Source of the DNA: JABMOV01 sp964654545
GTDB taxonomy: Bacteria > Fidelibacterota > Marinisomatia > Marinisomatales > JABMOV01
Assembly: GCA_964654545.1 (NCBI GenBank)
Contig: CAZZIU010000016.1
Span: 1-64,000 of the forward strand
Reading direction: 5' to 3'
DNA length: 64,000 bases
Part shown: one piece after another, positions 18,101-25,232 of the stretch
How positions within the stretch are numbered: the stretch's first letter is position 1
Layout of the letters: the number at the start of each line of letters is the position of its first letter
Program-made: the position numbers and the translations under genes
Notes under the pieces: generated by a model
What the model was told of the DNA's origin: nothing
The model's database searches: none
The model's input: the letters and a program-made list of their open reading frames with translations, nothing else

Positions 18101-18517
18101 GGTGTCCCAAACGGTTGCAGAAGAAGGATTGGTAAATACCGATGAATTGCTAAAATACAAATACAAACCAGTCGTTGCTGTTGCTGACAATGCTGGAATT
18201 TTTACCCAGGTAATGATTGTTCCTGTTGCTCCGTCATATTCCTCTATTTCAAACTCCAGGGGAGTAGACCCATCACCCGCCGTGTAAAAGATATCAAAAC
18301 CGCTCGGATTTTGCATATCCCCTCCATTAGCTGTTGTTCGCAGATCGTTATGTGTGAAACTCACCAGCAGAGGAAAATTGATTAAATCTGTTATCCCACT
18401 TACGTTTGCAGGATTAATTTCCAACAATATCCGCCTTTCAAACCCTGCGGGTTGTGATAGCACAATACCCAAAAGGAAAGGCATAACAACCAATAAAATT
18501 TTCGCGCTCCGCTTCAT
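12113..18517 (-). CDS. Giant multi-domain lectin-like surface adhesin with T9SS sorting domain
   Basis: I prefer the ATG at 18517, which gives the signal peptide MKRSAKILLVVMPFLLGIVLSQ and has AAGGA upstream. An ATG-type start at 18586 adds 23 basic residues. The ~2,134-residue protein has a DUF2341 domain (about 30-150), a LamG/concanavalin-like domain (to about 360), and three cadherin-like repeats beginning near residues 372, 502 and 637 (ALAYSNGD / ALNFIDGQ / ALAYSPGD versions). A second lectin-like domain (DLWLRADAGVF, about 770) follows, then several Ig/invasin-like domains (about 1160-1470) and a strand-rich segment. It ends in a T9SS type A domain (NYPNPFNPKTTIQI, ending QKMTVLK). It probably acts at the cell surface in adhesion to glycans or surfaces. 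It is coupled by GTGA overlap to a DUF4402-like subunit gene, an unexpected pairing of T9SS cargo with chaperone-usher components. Confidence 0.82.
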   Translation of the reverse strand: MKRSAKILLVVMPFLLGIVLSQPAGFERRILLEINPANVSGITDLINFPLLVSFTHNDLRTTANGGDMQNPSGFDIFYTAGDGSTPLEFEIEEYDGATGTIITWVKIPALSATATTGLYLYFSNSSVFTNPSSATVWDTNYMAVYHFQNDVNDDGQNGNDLIDYSTSTNLNGKIGNAREFTGVGDYLEDPDAEDVYLNGLDSLTISAWVKANSIGNDGGIMFGRNPSSPGNDNRIGIRYDASGYGGTNIIKIAIRVNDNGTKKNMRRNSLNNVQTTNWQHIVLTWENGIVPNLYIDGSLSHGSYSSSAFAGVTASNSTLMVGRSSRDGPTTSWDGLIDEFRMDSSMKSADWVATEYANQNSPGTFLIENTTNESPELLNIEAIALAYSNGDPAANITSALTVFDYNHMNMSGATVSISANYNSSTDTLVYTSLPGISGSWVDGTGTLNFTGSASKSDYNTLLQSIQFSSSDPVVSTRTISFQVNDGLVSSTVVTRGIQVNTPNSPPVLSGIEGAALNFIDGQGQTAVTSTIIVSETDDAYLDTAIIQITANYQDGEDRLYFTTSNGISKIWSTANGVLTLSGSASIAQYQQALRSVMYDNISHDPVELTRTLSFTVNDGTDPSNTITRNVTVTKANDAPILDNIETDALAYSPGDPATVISNTVTVSDYDDTQIDSAKIVFTQGYLISDDTLVYPGGYGITDSWVDATGKLLLAGTATIANYQLALRSITYQNTNASTPSSVGRSVTLFVNDGLLESVGKSRAISSNIPGTISNLDLWLRADAGVFTNDGITPTPPDGNARFWYDQSGNGRNFDANNPRPLLRTNVVSLNGGNAVEMTGNQGNRYRDADGELYINGSTELTAFFVIQSNLTNSDHGFLSTKKVSDKDRFFSLRYDAAGNLGPGINGLKASIVDANDINMMESSSEKQTTDPQIVCLDWKSGQVYDFYLDGVLDSPTYRGSLPVGPISGATVIYLGRGPYDTNGSWSGYLAEIIFYGRHLTESERVKVEDYLSTKYDIPVRLIGPATGGEAISADSANITFTPLSGPRIREDVIGELLSGGTIVLNAPVGYEWNTGTTPTVTINPAFGTSTTLAVSYSSSTTSQITFTVNAASSNPTFPGEVTFGNIEIRPTTGILPNTGNITNTGTTGPSSNTSLGTITMVAGAKSKILYVQQPTTGTVNEILSPAIEVSVNDQYDNPVEENNIPLAIALTSGTGNLSGNFTQNTDMAGHAVFNDLVIDQLGLKQLTVSGSGLTSAVSNSFNINAPNTLTSFLIERPSGGDILDQVAGSLFNVKITARDGGGVLVSDFTGTVEITSSGILSQGGGTTPSFVGGELLNHSITITNSGTFSITATNTSGPELGTSNLFAVSPGQADIDSSTIEASPTIIVNNGVSTSTITVTLKDEFGNQLVSGGDVVNLLTSAGTLLGTVTDNNDGTYTQSLQSSMVEVTATVSGIVNSQTIVDNALVTFSQVNVTWESDPGNDAYTTDWNDYRNWSSGAVPTTADIILIPAVPAEGNKQPIVSANSSVGGIVVELGADVTVQSNAILTVTGKVIGDGDVNGSAGTTIEIGGNINIGTMSVPNVVLNGSTVQYFDSPSSFANLEINSTNEILCSNNLSITGTLTLTNGLLTITSGKSLIANTKSITTGQLKFKRDIVGSTGWRMIASPVLSTYGDLLDSIFTQGYTGSDSATGSPSVLWYDESYAGTDNQRWRKPGSSTDATVPGRGLFVYVFGDIPGDAAYSNPLPLTLDVTGSEEEGLAGEFDFGITYTATGDTGWNLIGNPFGATIDWDSPSWTKTNVEQTIYVWDNTANAGNGDYLLWNGVTGSLGSGLLPPFQGFWIKASASTPVLSINKTAKTSGGVFYKVLEESNPEIVLLLEADTLETMTYVAFHPGASLRHDTYDGYKLKPLTDTFVDLGTVRADGKILSINSLPDRFGIPMEIPVITGGQVKDQVLSGEFRMCWPKLAHIPEGWTVTLVDNFTNSTIDLLTEIQYFFTEFNAVKTLREKPEIGEEVKLIPQIQHRRSINSHSRFVLRINPGNAFPNIPKEYSVNPNYPNPFNPKTTIQINLPLESRVAVKIYNLLGQEVEQLPSQIFSAGKHNFIWNAESLSSGVYIAKVMINDQYYTQKMTVLK

Positions 18518-18660
18518 TGGTTGCTGTTTATCCTTTTTCGTTGGATCTTTAGACTGTTGTAATAAAAATTTTTCCATTTTGGGCATCGGTTAATCTATTC
18601 AGGGTAATAGGGCGATTGCGTGCTACATATCACGCGTAGAGTAGTTTCTGATGTCCATCC

Positions 18661-18681
18661 TATTTCCACCAGATGGAAATA
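18661..18681. promoter_or_regulatory. Inverted repeat TATTTCCA-N5-TGGAAATA upstream of the adhesin operon
   Basis: A perfect 8-bp inverted repeat with a 5-nt centre lies in the 175-bp gap between the REC-GGDEF gene and the adhesin. It has operator-like dimensions and no T-tract, so it is more likely a protein-binding site than a terminator. The regulator is unknown. Confidence 0.4.
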
Positions 18682-18761
18682 TATCCTAAAAATTATTCAG
18701 TCTCAATTGCTTGAAGATACAGGTCGCCAAACGTATGTACTGTTCTGGGCGATTGAAAAGT

Positions 18762-19658
18762 CTATTGGTTGAATTCGTAGACTTTGATGCACGATCGACC
18801 GGCGGCCTTCGCGGCATATACAGCCTGGTCAGCTGCATTAATCAGTTCTAATGGTTCGGTTGCATGAACAGGATATTGGGAGAGTCCCGCACTAAACGAA
18901 ATGCGCACTTCATCCTCTTTTACTGTGAAGAGTGTATGTGATTTAATGCGCTCTAAAATTTTATTCATCGTTTTTACGGATCCTTTCAAGCGTGCCCGTT
19001 CCAGAATAAGTACGAATTCTTCCCCTCCCCAGCGGGCAAATATATCCGTACTACGTATCTCATCCAGTACAATCTGGGAAAACGAAACCAGGCATCTATC
19101 TCCTGCAGTGTGTCCGTATTTGTCATTTACCAATTTAAAATAATCCAAATCGATAATACCCAGGGTAAACTCATCTCCGTGTCTTTCGTGCAATTTAATT
19201 TGGCGTTTCAATTCCTGATTGAAATATCGTCGGTTGTAAATACCCGTCAGCGGATCCAGATACATGGCCTCGCTCATTTCTTTCTGCCGATCCATAACTG
19301 CTTTCACCTTTACGATTAATTCTTCATATTGGATTGGTTTAACGATATAATTATCCACGCCACCTGAATATGCTTTTATCATATTATCTTCCACATTGAC
19401 ACCGGTAATAAAGATGAAGGGCGTCATTCGTAATCGTGAATCTCTTTTCAATGCAGATAAAAGTTCGAATCCATTGGGCACCATGGATATATCCGACAAA
19501 ATGAGATCTGGTGAAATCTGGAAAACCTTATCCAAAAGTTTCTCCAAATCATTATCACCGCTCATTGATGTGACATCAAATTCGGCATCAATAAGAAAAT
19601 GGGATATTTGTTTTACAAATTGCTCATCATCGTCAATTATTAAAATATGTTCCCGCAT
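18762..19658 (-). CDS. Response regulator-diguanylate cyclase (REC-GGDEF, PleD/WspR-like)
   Basis: The 298-residue protein has an N-terminal receiver domain with acidic pocket DDD (9-11), phosphoacceptor D56 (LILSD), T85 and K107. A GGDEF domain follows from about residue 130. The active-site motif GGEEF is at 211-215. An RxxD inhibitory site (RSTD, 202-205) sits five residues before it, so the enzyme should make cyclic di-GMP and be product-inhibited. It is cytoplasmic. It is on the same strand and directly upstream of the giant adhesin operon, and no sensor kinase is adjacent. c-di-GMP commonly controls surface adhesins, so regulation of the fibre locus is a reasonable inference. Confidence 0.93.
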   Translation of the reverse strand: MREHILIIDDDEQFVKQISHFLIDAEFDVTSMSGDNDLEKLLDKVFQISPDLILSDISMVPNGFELLSALKRDSRLRMTPFIFITGVNVEDNMIKAYSGGVDNYIVKPIQYEELIVKVKAVMDRQKEMSEAMYLDPLTGIYNRRYFNQELKRQIKLHERHGDEFTLGIIDLDYFKLVNDKYGHTAGDRCLVSFSQIVLDEIRSTDIFARWGGEEFVLILERARLKGSVKTMNKILERIKSHTLFTVKEDEVRISFSAGLSQYPVHATEPLELINAADQAVYAAKAAGRSCIKVYEFNQ

Positions 19659-19803
19659 GCCTTGATTCTCCCCTCACAAGTAATTACGCGCTCAAAAATC
19701 GAATTTCCCTGTATTCGATGCCACAAAGTTACAAATCTACAGTTAAATTTCCGCCTGCCGATAGCAGGATCTTTTATCCACATCTAACATTCAGTAAAAA
19801 CAT

Positions 19804-22644
19804 ATGAGCAAACATTTCCTTTATCGCCATCTGGGTTCTACAGATACAGATCAGAAGCAATTACTCGATTATCTTGGATTGACAGCATTGGATTCGTTGG
19901 TAAACGAGACTATTCCGAAATATATTCGCACTCGACATAAGCTGGAATGGAATGCAGATAAAAACGAGCAGGAATTGCTTGCGTATTTATCCACCATTGC
20001 TAACGACAACCAGGTATTTCACACCTACATTGGTCAGGGATATTATGACACCATAACACCGGGTGTTATCCGTCGCAATATTCTGGAAAACCCCGGATGG
20101 TATACCCAATACACACCGTATCAGGCTGAAATATCCCAGGGAAGGCTGGAAGCCTTGCTCAATTTCCAGACCATGATTATGGATTTGTCCGGCATGGAAG
20201 TGGCCAATGCATCCTTGCTGGATGAAGCAACTGCATCCGCTGAAGCCATGATCATGTTATTCCGTGCTCAACGCAAAGAAGTCCGTAAGAAATTTTTTGT
20301 ATCAAACGAAGTTTTTCAGCAGACAATGTCTGTCATCAGGACCCGTGCTCTGCCGCTTGGGATTGATATAGTAGTTGGTAATCATTCCGAAATAGCACTC
20401 GATGACACTTTTTTTGGGGCCTTATTACAATACCCCAATGCGAGCGGTGCCGTTCTGGATTACAGCGACTTTTGTGATAGCACCCATGATTATGGTGCTC
20501 ATATCATTATTGCAGCGGACATTTTAAGTCTCGCTCTGCTAGTACCCCCCGGCGAATTTGGTGCGGATGTTGTAGTCGGAAGTACACAGCGCTTTGGTGT
20601 ACCATTGGGGTACGGTGGTCCGCATGCGGCGTATTTTGCAACACGGGATGTCTTCAAACGTCAGGTTCCGGGTCGTATAATCGGTGTCAGCGTCGATCGT
20701 CAGGGCAATCCAGCCCTTAGGATGGCTTTACAAACTCGGGAACAACATATCCGAAGAGAAAAAGCAACCTCAAACATTTGTACATCCCAGGTTCTTTTGG
20801 CAATAATGGCAGGTATGTATGCCGTGTATCATGGCCCTGAAAATATAAAGGCTATCGCCCAATCGATTCACAAGCATACTGCCGCATTGGCTGGCGCTCT
20901 ACTAACTGCCGGCCATACGCTATTGCATGATCAATTTTTTGATACACTACGAATCAGACTTAATGGATTATCACAAAATGAGTTGAAATCAGCGGCAGTC
21001 GGCCAGGGAATCAATTTGTACTACTATCCTGATGGTTCCATCGGCATTGCATTGGGGGAATCAATCAATAGTGACCAATTGCAACGTCTGTTGGATGTCT
21101 TTGGTATCCAACAAAAAGCGGCGCACCTGTTAGACAAACCTGCAGCACCAATCAATAAAATATTTCAGCGAAAATCAACCTATTTGACACATCCCGTTTT
21201 CAATAGTTATCACACGGAGACGGAAATGCTTCGCTACATTCGCCGTCTTGAAGCAAAAGATTTATCACTGGGAACCAGTATGATTCCGCTTGGCTCCTGC
21301 ACGATGAAACTCAACGCAACCACAGAAATGGAACCACTCTCATGGCCTCAGTTTGCGCAATTGCATCCATTTGTACCCGCCGACCAAGCAAGCGGATACG
21401 CAAATATAATTCATGAACTTAGTCAGTGGCTTGGAGAAATCACCGATTTGCCCGGAGTATCAATGCAACCCAATTCCGGAGCCCAGGGGGAATATACAGG
21501 TCTAATGGTCATACGAAAGTATCATCTGGATAAAAATGATATCAAGCGAAATGTGTGTCTTATTCCTGCATCGGCCCATGGCACAAATCCGGCCAGCGCC
21601 ATCATGGCAGGGTTGGATGTTGTCATTGTAGACTGTGACGATTACGGCAATATCGATCTGGATGATCTGAGAAAAAAAGCAGATGATAATCGGGATAGAT
21701 TAGCAGCTTTTATGGTAACCTATCCCTCTACCCATGGAGTTTTTGAAGAAGGAATCGGTGAGGCCTGTGAAATTGTACACGCGCATGGTGGTTTGGTATA
21801 TATGGATGGGGCGAATCTAAATGCCATGGTTGGGCTGTGTCGACCGGGAGAAATCGGTGCCGATGTGGTTCACATCAATCTTCATAAAACGTTCGCCATT
21901 CCGCATGGTGGCGGCGGGCCCGGTATGGGTCCAATCTGTGTGTCTAAAGAGCTGGAGTCTTTTTTACCAAGCCATCCCATGGTCACAACTGGAGGAAAAT
22001 CTGGTATTTCACCTGTGGCGGCAGCACCCTGGGGCAGCGCCAGTATTTTGTTAATCTCATGGATGTATATGGCACTAATGGGTGGTAATGGTTTAACCCA
22101 GGCATCAAAAGTCGCGATTCTGAATGCCAATTATATGGCTAAGCGTTTGGAGGAATATTTTCCAATTCTTTATACTGGGAATAAGGGAAGAATTGCGCAT
22201 GAATTCATTGTTGATTTACGGCCATTCAAAACATCAAGTGGCGTAACCGAAGAAGATGTTGCCAAACGCCTCATGGACTACGGCTTTCACGCACCTACCA
22301 TGTCTTTTCCTGTGCCCGGAACTCTCATGATTGAGCCCACTGAAAGCGAATCTAAAGTTGAACTGGATCGATTTTGCAATGCCTTGATCAGCATCTATCA
22401 AGAAATAAAAGATATTGAATCAGGAAAATCAGACGCGCAGGACAATCCATTAAAAAATGCACCTCACACTGCGATAGAAATTTCGTCCGACGACTGGCAA
22501 CATCCCTACACCCGCAAGGTAGCAGCGTATCCAACACCTGAACTGGAAAAATTCAAATTCTGGCCGGCCTCTGCAAGAATTGATAATGCCTTTGGAGATA
22601 GAAATCTTGTATGTGCATGCCCTCCGATAGATGATTATCGTTAA
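19804..22644 (+). CDS. gcvP: Glycine dehydrogenase (decarboxylating), P-protein
   Basis: This 946-residue single-chain P-protein of the glycine cleavage system contains both halves that are separate (gcvPA/gcvPB) in many bacteria. The pyridoxal-phosphate lysine is K695 in HINLHKTF, followed by the glycine-rich GGGGPGMGP loop. SLIPLGSCTMK-type sequence (TSMIPLGSCTMKLNA) is also diagnostic. It decarboxylates glycine and passes the aminomethyl group to lipoylated H-protein. No gcvT or gcvH lies nearby. It is divergent from the REC-GGDEF gene across a 145-bp gap, and no clear ribosome-binding site precedes the ATG. Confidence 0.97.
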   Translation: MSKHFLYRHLGSTDTDQKQLLDYLGLTALDSLVNETIPKYIRTRHKLEWNADKNEQELLAYLSTIANDNQVFHTYIGQGYYDTITPGVIRRNILENPGWYTQYTPYQAEISQGRLEALLNFQTMIMDLSGMEVANASLLDEATASAEAMIMLFRAQRKEVRKKFFVSNEVFQQTMSVIRTRALPLGIDIVVGNHSEIALDDTFFGALLQYPNASGAVLDYSDFCDSTHDYGAHIIIAADILSLALLVPPGEFGADVVVGSTQRFGVPLGYGGPHAAYFATRDVFKRQVPGRIIGVSVDRQGNPALRMALQTREQHIRREKATSNICTSQVLLAIMAGMYAVYHGPENIKAIAQSIHKHTAALAGALLTAGHTLLHDQFFDTLRIRLNGLSQNELKSAAVGQGINLYYYPDGSIGIALGESINSDQLQRLLDVFGIQQKAAHLLDKPAAPINKIFQRKSTYLTHPVFNSYHTETEMLRYIRRLEAKDLSLGTSMIPLGSCTMKLNATTEMEPLSWPQFAQLHPFVPADQASGYANIIHELSQWLGEITDLPGVSMQPNSGAQGEYTGLMVIRKYHLDKNDIKRNVCLIPASAHGTNPASAIMAGLDVVIVDCDDYGNIDLDDLRKKADDNRDRLAAFMVTYPSTHGVFEEGIGEACEIVHAHGGLVYMDGANLNAMVGLCRPGEIGADVVHINLHKTFAIPHGGGGPGMGPICVSKELESFLPSHPMVTTGGKSGISPVAAAPWGSASILLISWMYMALMGGNGLTQASKVAILNANYMAKRLEEYFPILYTGNKGRIAHEFIVDLRPFKTSSGVTEEDVAKRLMDYGFHAPTMSFPVPGTLMIEPTESESKVELDRFCNALISIYQEIKDIESGKSDAQDNPLKNAPHTAIEISSDDWQHPYTRKVAAYPTPELEKFKFWPASARIDNAFGDRNLVCACPPIDDYR

Positions 22645-22747
22645 ATAATCGAGTCTATATGTTCACGATTCCTTTCTAAACGCTACTATTTTTGTTATAT
22701 TTCAATGACTTAGCAAACATATCTCTGGGGAATTTCTCCCCTCTCTG

Positions 22748-22754
22748 AAAGGAG
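22748..22754 (+). promoter_or_regulatory. Ribosome-binding site of the AP2-like gene, preceded by a small stem-loop
   Basis: AAAGGAG lies 8 nt before the ATG at 22763 and fixes this start. Just upstream, GGGGA-ATTTC-TCCCC could form a short hairpin close to the ribosome-binding site. It may influence translation, though it is small. Confidence 0.6.
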
Positions 22755-22762
22755 TACTACCA

Positions 22763-23305
22763 ATGGGTAACAATACTCACAAGGGTATTAGCCGAATTGA
22801 TAGCAAAGCAAAAAACATGCACGGCTGGTTCGCTCGAGTGTACCTGAAAAGTCAAGTATACGCGAACAAATATTTTAATGATAATAAGTACGGTGGTAAG
22901 CGGAAATCTCTTCAAGCCGCCAAAGCATATCTTGAAGAAACAATAGCGGAAAGAAACAAAAAACACCCTGAAGCAGTGAATGCCCGGCGCCGGGTGATAT
23001 CTGATGTTAGAAATAAAACCGGCATCATCGGGATATCACGGACCAAAATTCACACCAATTCTGGAAATGACAGTGAGTTTTTCCAAGTCACATGGCGACC
23101 AAGAAAAAACGTTGTACGTACCAAAAGTTTTTCCATAAATAAATATGGCGAAATAGAAGCTTTGCACCTGGCGTGGAAAATTCGCCGGAAAGCAGAATTG
23201 AAAATGTACGGAGATGTACAAACTCCGAATTTTGAAACGTATAAAAAGAACTATTTAACAAAGCAACCTGCTGGAGAACTTCCGGATTTCGAAAATATTT
23301 TCTAG
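22763..23305 (+). CDS. Small basic protein with two AP2-like DNA-binding repeats
   Basis: The 180-residue protein has two related segments. Residues about 8-59 run from GISRID through GWFARVYLK and NKYF to KSLQAAKAYLEE. Residues about 87-142 run from GIIGISR through FFQVTWRPRKNV and KSFS to GEIEALHLAWKIRR. Each has the three-strand-plus-helix pattern of an AP2/ERF domain. The protein is strongly basic and has no nuclease (HNH) motif, signal peptide or membrane segment. Bacterial AP2 domains are usually part of homing endonucleases, so a stand-alone double-AP2 protein is unusual and may be a regulator or nucleoid-associated DNA-binding protein. A strong ribosome-binding site precedes it, and a stem-loop follows it. 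Function unknown. Confidence 0.65.
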   Translation: MGNNTHKGISRIDSKAKNMHGWFARVYLKSQVYANKYFNDNKYGGKRKSLQAAKAYLEETIAERNKKHPEAVNARRRVISDVRNKTGIIGISRTKIHTNSGNDSEFFQVTWRPRKNVVRTKSFSINKYGEIEALHLAWKIRRKAELKMYGDVQTPNFETYKKNYLTKQPAGELPDFENIF

Positions 23306-23311
23306 CTGTCC

Positions 23312-23347
23312 GAAATGCTTCCCGATGTATTTATCGGGAAGCATTTC
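23312..23347. terminator. 15-bp perfect stem-loop between convergent genes
   Basis: GAAATGCTTCCCGAT (23312-23326) and its exact reverse complement (23333-23347) flank a 6-nt loop. It lies after the AP2-like gene and overlaps the last codon of the convergent ABC-F gene. No long T-run follows on either strand. It is likely a bidirectional 3'-end structure that blocks convergent transcription or stabilises mRNA ends. Confidence 0.7.
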
Positions 23348-25232
23348 AATCAATAACGCGATTTTCCAGTTCTTCTTTTTCTGTTAACAGACTAAAATAT
23401 TCCGTTTCCCGCATCTCTTTTGTGGATAATGTGCTATTGAGTCTCTCATAGTCGCTGGCGATGGAAGGTGAAACCAATTCCAGTTCCAATTTTTCAATTT
23501 CCTGTTCAATTTTTCTTAACAGTAAATCAATTTGTCTTATCCTGTTTTTCATCCTTTTCCTGGTGCGATAATTCAATTGCTGATCGTTTGATGGCGTTTT
23601 TTGTTCAGGCTCTATCGCATTTTCATTTTTTTCTTCTGTGGATGAACTCTTCCACTGATAATAATCGTAATTGCCAGTGAAAATGGTTAGGTGTCCCTGG
23701 GTCACTTCAATGGTCCGATTAGTAATTGTATTTAAAAAATGACGATCATGGGATATGCAAACAATAGTTCCCTCATATCCCCGTAGCGCATCGATCACCA
23801 CATCGCGGGAAACCATATCCAAATGATTTGTTGGTTCATCCAATAGAAGTAATTGTGCCGGTTCCACCAACATTCGCGCCAATGCCAGCCTCGATTTTTC
23901 ACCACCTGATAGCACTTTCACCAATTTATCAATTGTATCCCCAATAAACAAAAATCCACCTAAATATGTACGGATTTCCTGCTCGGACCATCCCTTGGAA
24001 ATGCTCCGAATATTCTCAAATATTGTTTTATCCGGATTCAATATCTCAAGCTGATGTTGTGCAAAATATGCTGTCTGTACGCCCGGTCCGTATTTTAGAA
24101 TTCCACCGGAAAGCTTCTCCACTCCCGCCAGCATTTTTAACAATGTCGATTTACCGGCTCCATTTGGACCGACCAGGCCAATTTTTTCACCGCGCTCAAT
24201 TGTAAGGTTTAAATCTGAATAAACTTCCAAAGTGGAATATGCCTTTTTGGCTGAGCTAAACTCGGCAACTTTTAGTGGGCCACGATCCGGTTGTGGAATG
24301 CGAACTGCAATGAATGTATTTGATTCTTCAGGAGCCTCTACCCTTTCCAGTTTGTCCAGCATCTTAATTCTACTTTGCACCTGAGTGGCTTTGGTATTTT
24401 TGTAGCGGAATCGCTCAATAAATTTTTCCGTATCCTTAATTTTCTTCTGCTGATTTTTATACGCTGCTGACTGCAATTCCTGTCGTTGTGCTTTTTCCAC
24501 TTTATAACCGGTGAAATTTCCTTTATACAAGGTACCATTTCCCCTTTCCAGTTCCAGAATATAATTCACCGATCGATCAAGGAATGCTCGATCGTGGCTT
24601 ATCATTAATAATCCGCCCTTCCATTCATCCAAAAATGTTTCCAACCAAATTGTTGCGCCCAAATCAAGATGGTTGGTTGGTTCATCCAGCAACAGGTAAT
24701 CGGGCTGTTTAACAAGGATTCCTGCCAAAGCCACCCGCATTCTCCAACCACCGCTTAACATGTCCATTGTATGATGGAATTGATCCGGCTGAAATCCTAA
24801 GCCACTTAAATATTTTTTTGCTTTGCCTTCCAGATTCCATCCATCCAGCGCTTCAAACTTCTGTTGCAGTTTCCCTAATTCCTCCAGTTTTGTCTTATTG
24901 TCAGGGTCTTCTGCAACCACAAGCGACAATTGATAAATATCCTCTTCCAAATCGCTCACTTCCGGCCACGTGGATAACACTTCTTGTAGAATGGACTTTC
25001 CGGAGCCGGCTACAATATCCTGTGGTAAATACCCAAGACGTTGGTTCTTATCGGTTGTAATTAAACCGGCATCGGGAGATTCCATATTTAATATCATGCG
25101 CAACAGGGTTGTTTTTCCGGTGCCATTTGCGCCGACCAAACCAATTCGCATTCCAGACTTGATGGTAAGCGTGAGCGATTTGAAAAGCTGCTTATCGGGA
25201 AATTCTTTCCATATTGAATCTATTCTGATCAT
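23346..25232 (-). CDS. ABC-F family ATPase (ribosome-associated, Uup/YheS-like)
   Basis: This 628-residue protein has two ABC domains and no membrane segments. The first has Walker A GANGTGKTT, signature LSGGWRMRVALA and Walker B LLLDEPTNHLD. The second has GPNGAGKST, LSGGEKSRLALA and LLLLDEPTNHLD. The inter-domain linker (about residues 240-320) is charged and helical, as in the ribosome-interacting arm of ABC-F proteins. A C-terminal charged coiled coil (about 545-628) is also present. ABC-F proteins act on the ribosome during translation. The start overlaps the mtaB stop by 4 nt (ATGA), so it is co-translated with that tRNA-modification gene. The exact subgroup cannot be assigned. Confidence 0.93.
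   Translation of the reverse strand: MIRIDSIWKEFPDKQLFKSLTLTIKSGMRIGLVGANGTGKTTLLRMILNMESPDAGLITTDKNQRLGYLPQDIVAGSGKSILQEVLSTWPEVSDLEEDIYQLSLVVAEDPDNKTKLEELGKLQQKFEALDGWNLEGKAKKYLSGLGFQPDQFHHTMDMLSGGWRMRVALAGILVKQPDYLLLDEPTNHLDLGATIWLETFLDEWKGGLLMISHDRAFLDRSVNYILELERGNGTLYKGNFTGYKVEKAQRQELQSAAYKNQQKKIKDTEKFIERFRYKNTKATQVQSRIKMLDKLERVEAPEESNTFIAVRIPQPDRGPLKVAEFSSAKKAYSTLEVYSDLNLTIERGEKIGLVGPNGAGKSTLLKMLAGVEKLSGGILKYGPGVQTAYFAQHQLEILNPDKTIFENIRSISKGWSEQEIRTYLGGFLFIGDTIDKLVKVLSGGEKSRLALARMLVEPAQLLLLDEPTNHLDMVSRDVVIDALRGYEGTIVCISHDRHFLNTITNRTIEVTQGHLTIFTGNYDYYQWKSSSTEEKNENAIEPEQKTPSNDQQLNYRTRKRMKNRIRQIDLLLRKIEQEIEKLELELVSPSIASDYERLNSTLSTKEMRETEYFSLLTEKEELENRVID

Noticed and set aside
19659..19803. 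Possible glycine riboswitch before gcvP
   Set aside because: The gap is only 145 bp and shows just a small hairpin (CCTGC-CGATA-GCAGG). It lacks the tandem conserved glycine aptamer core.
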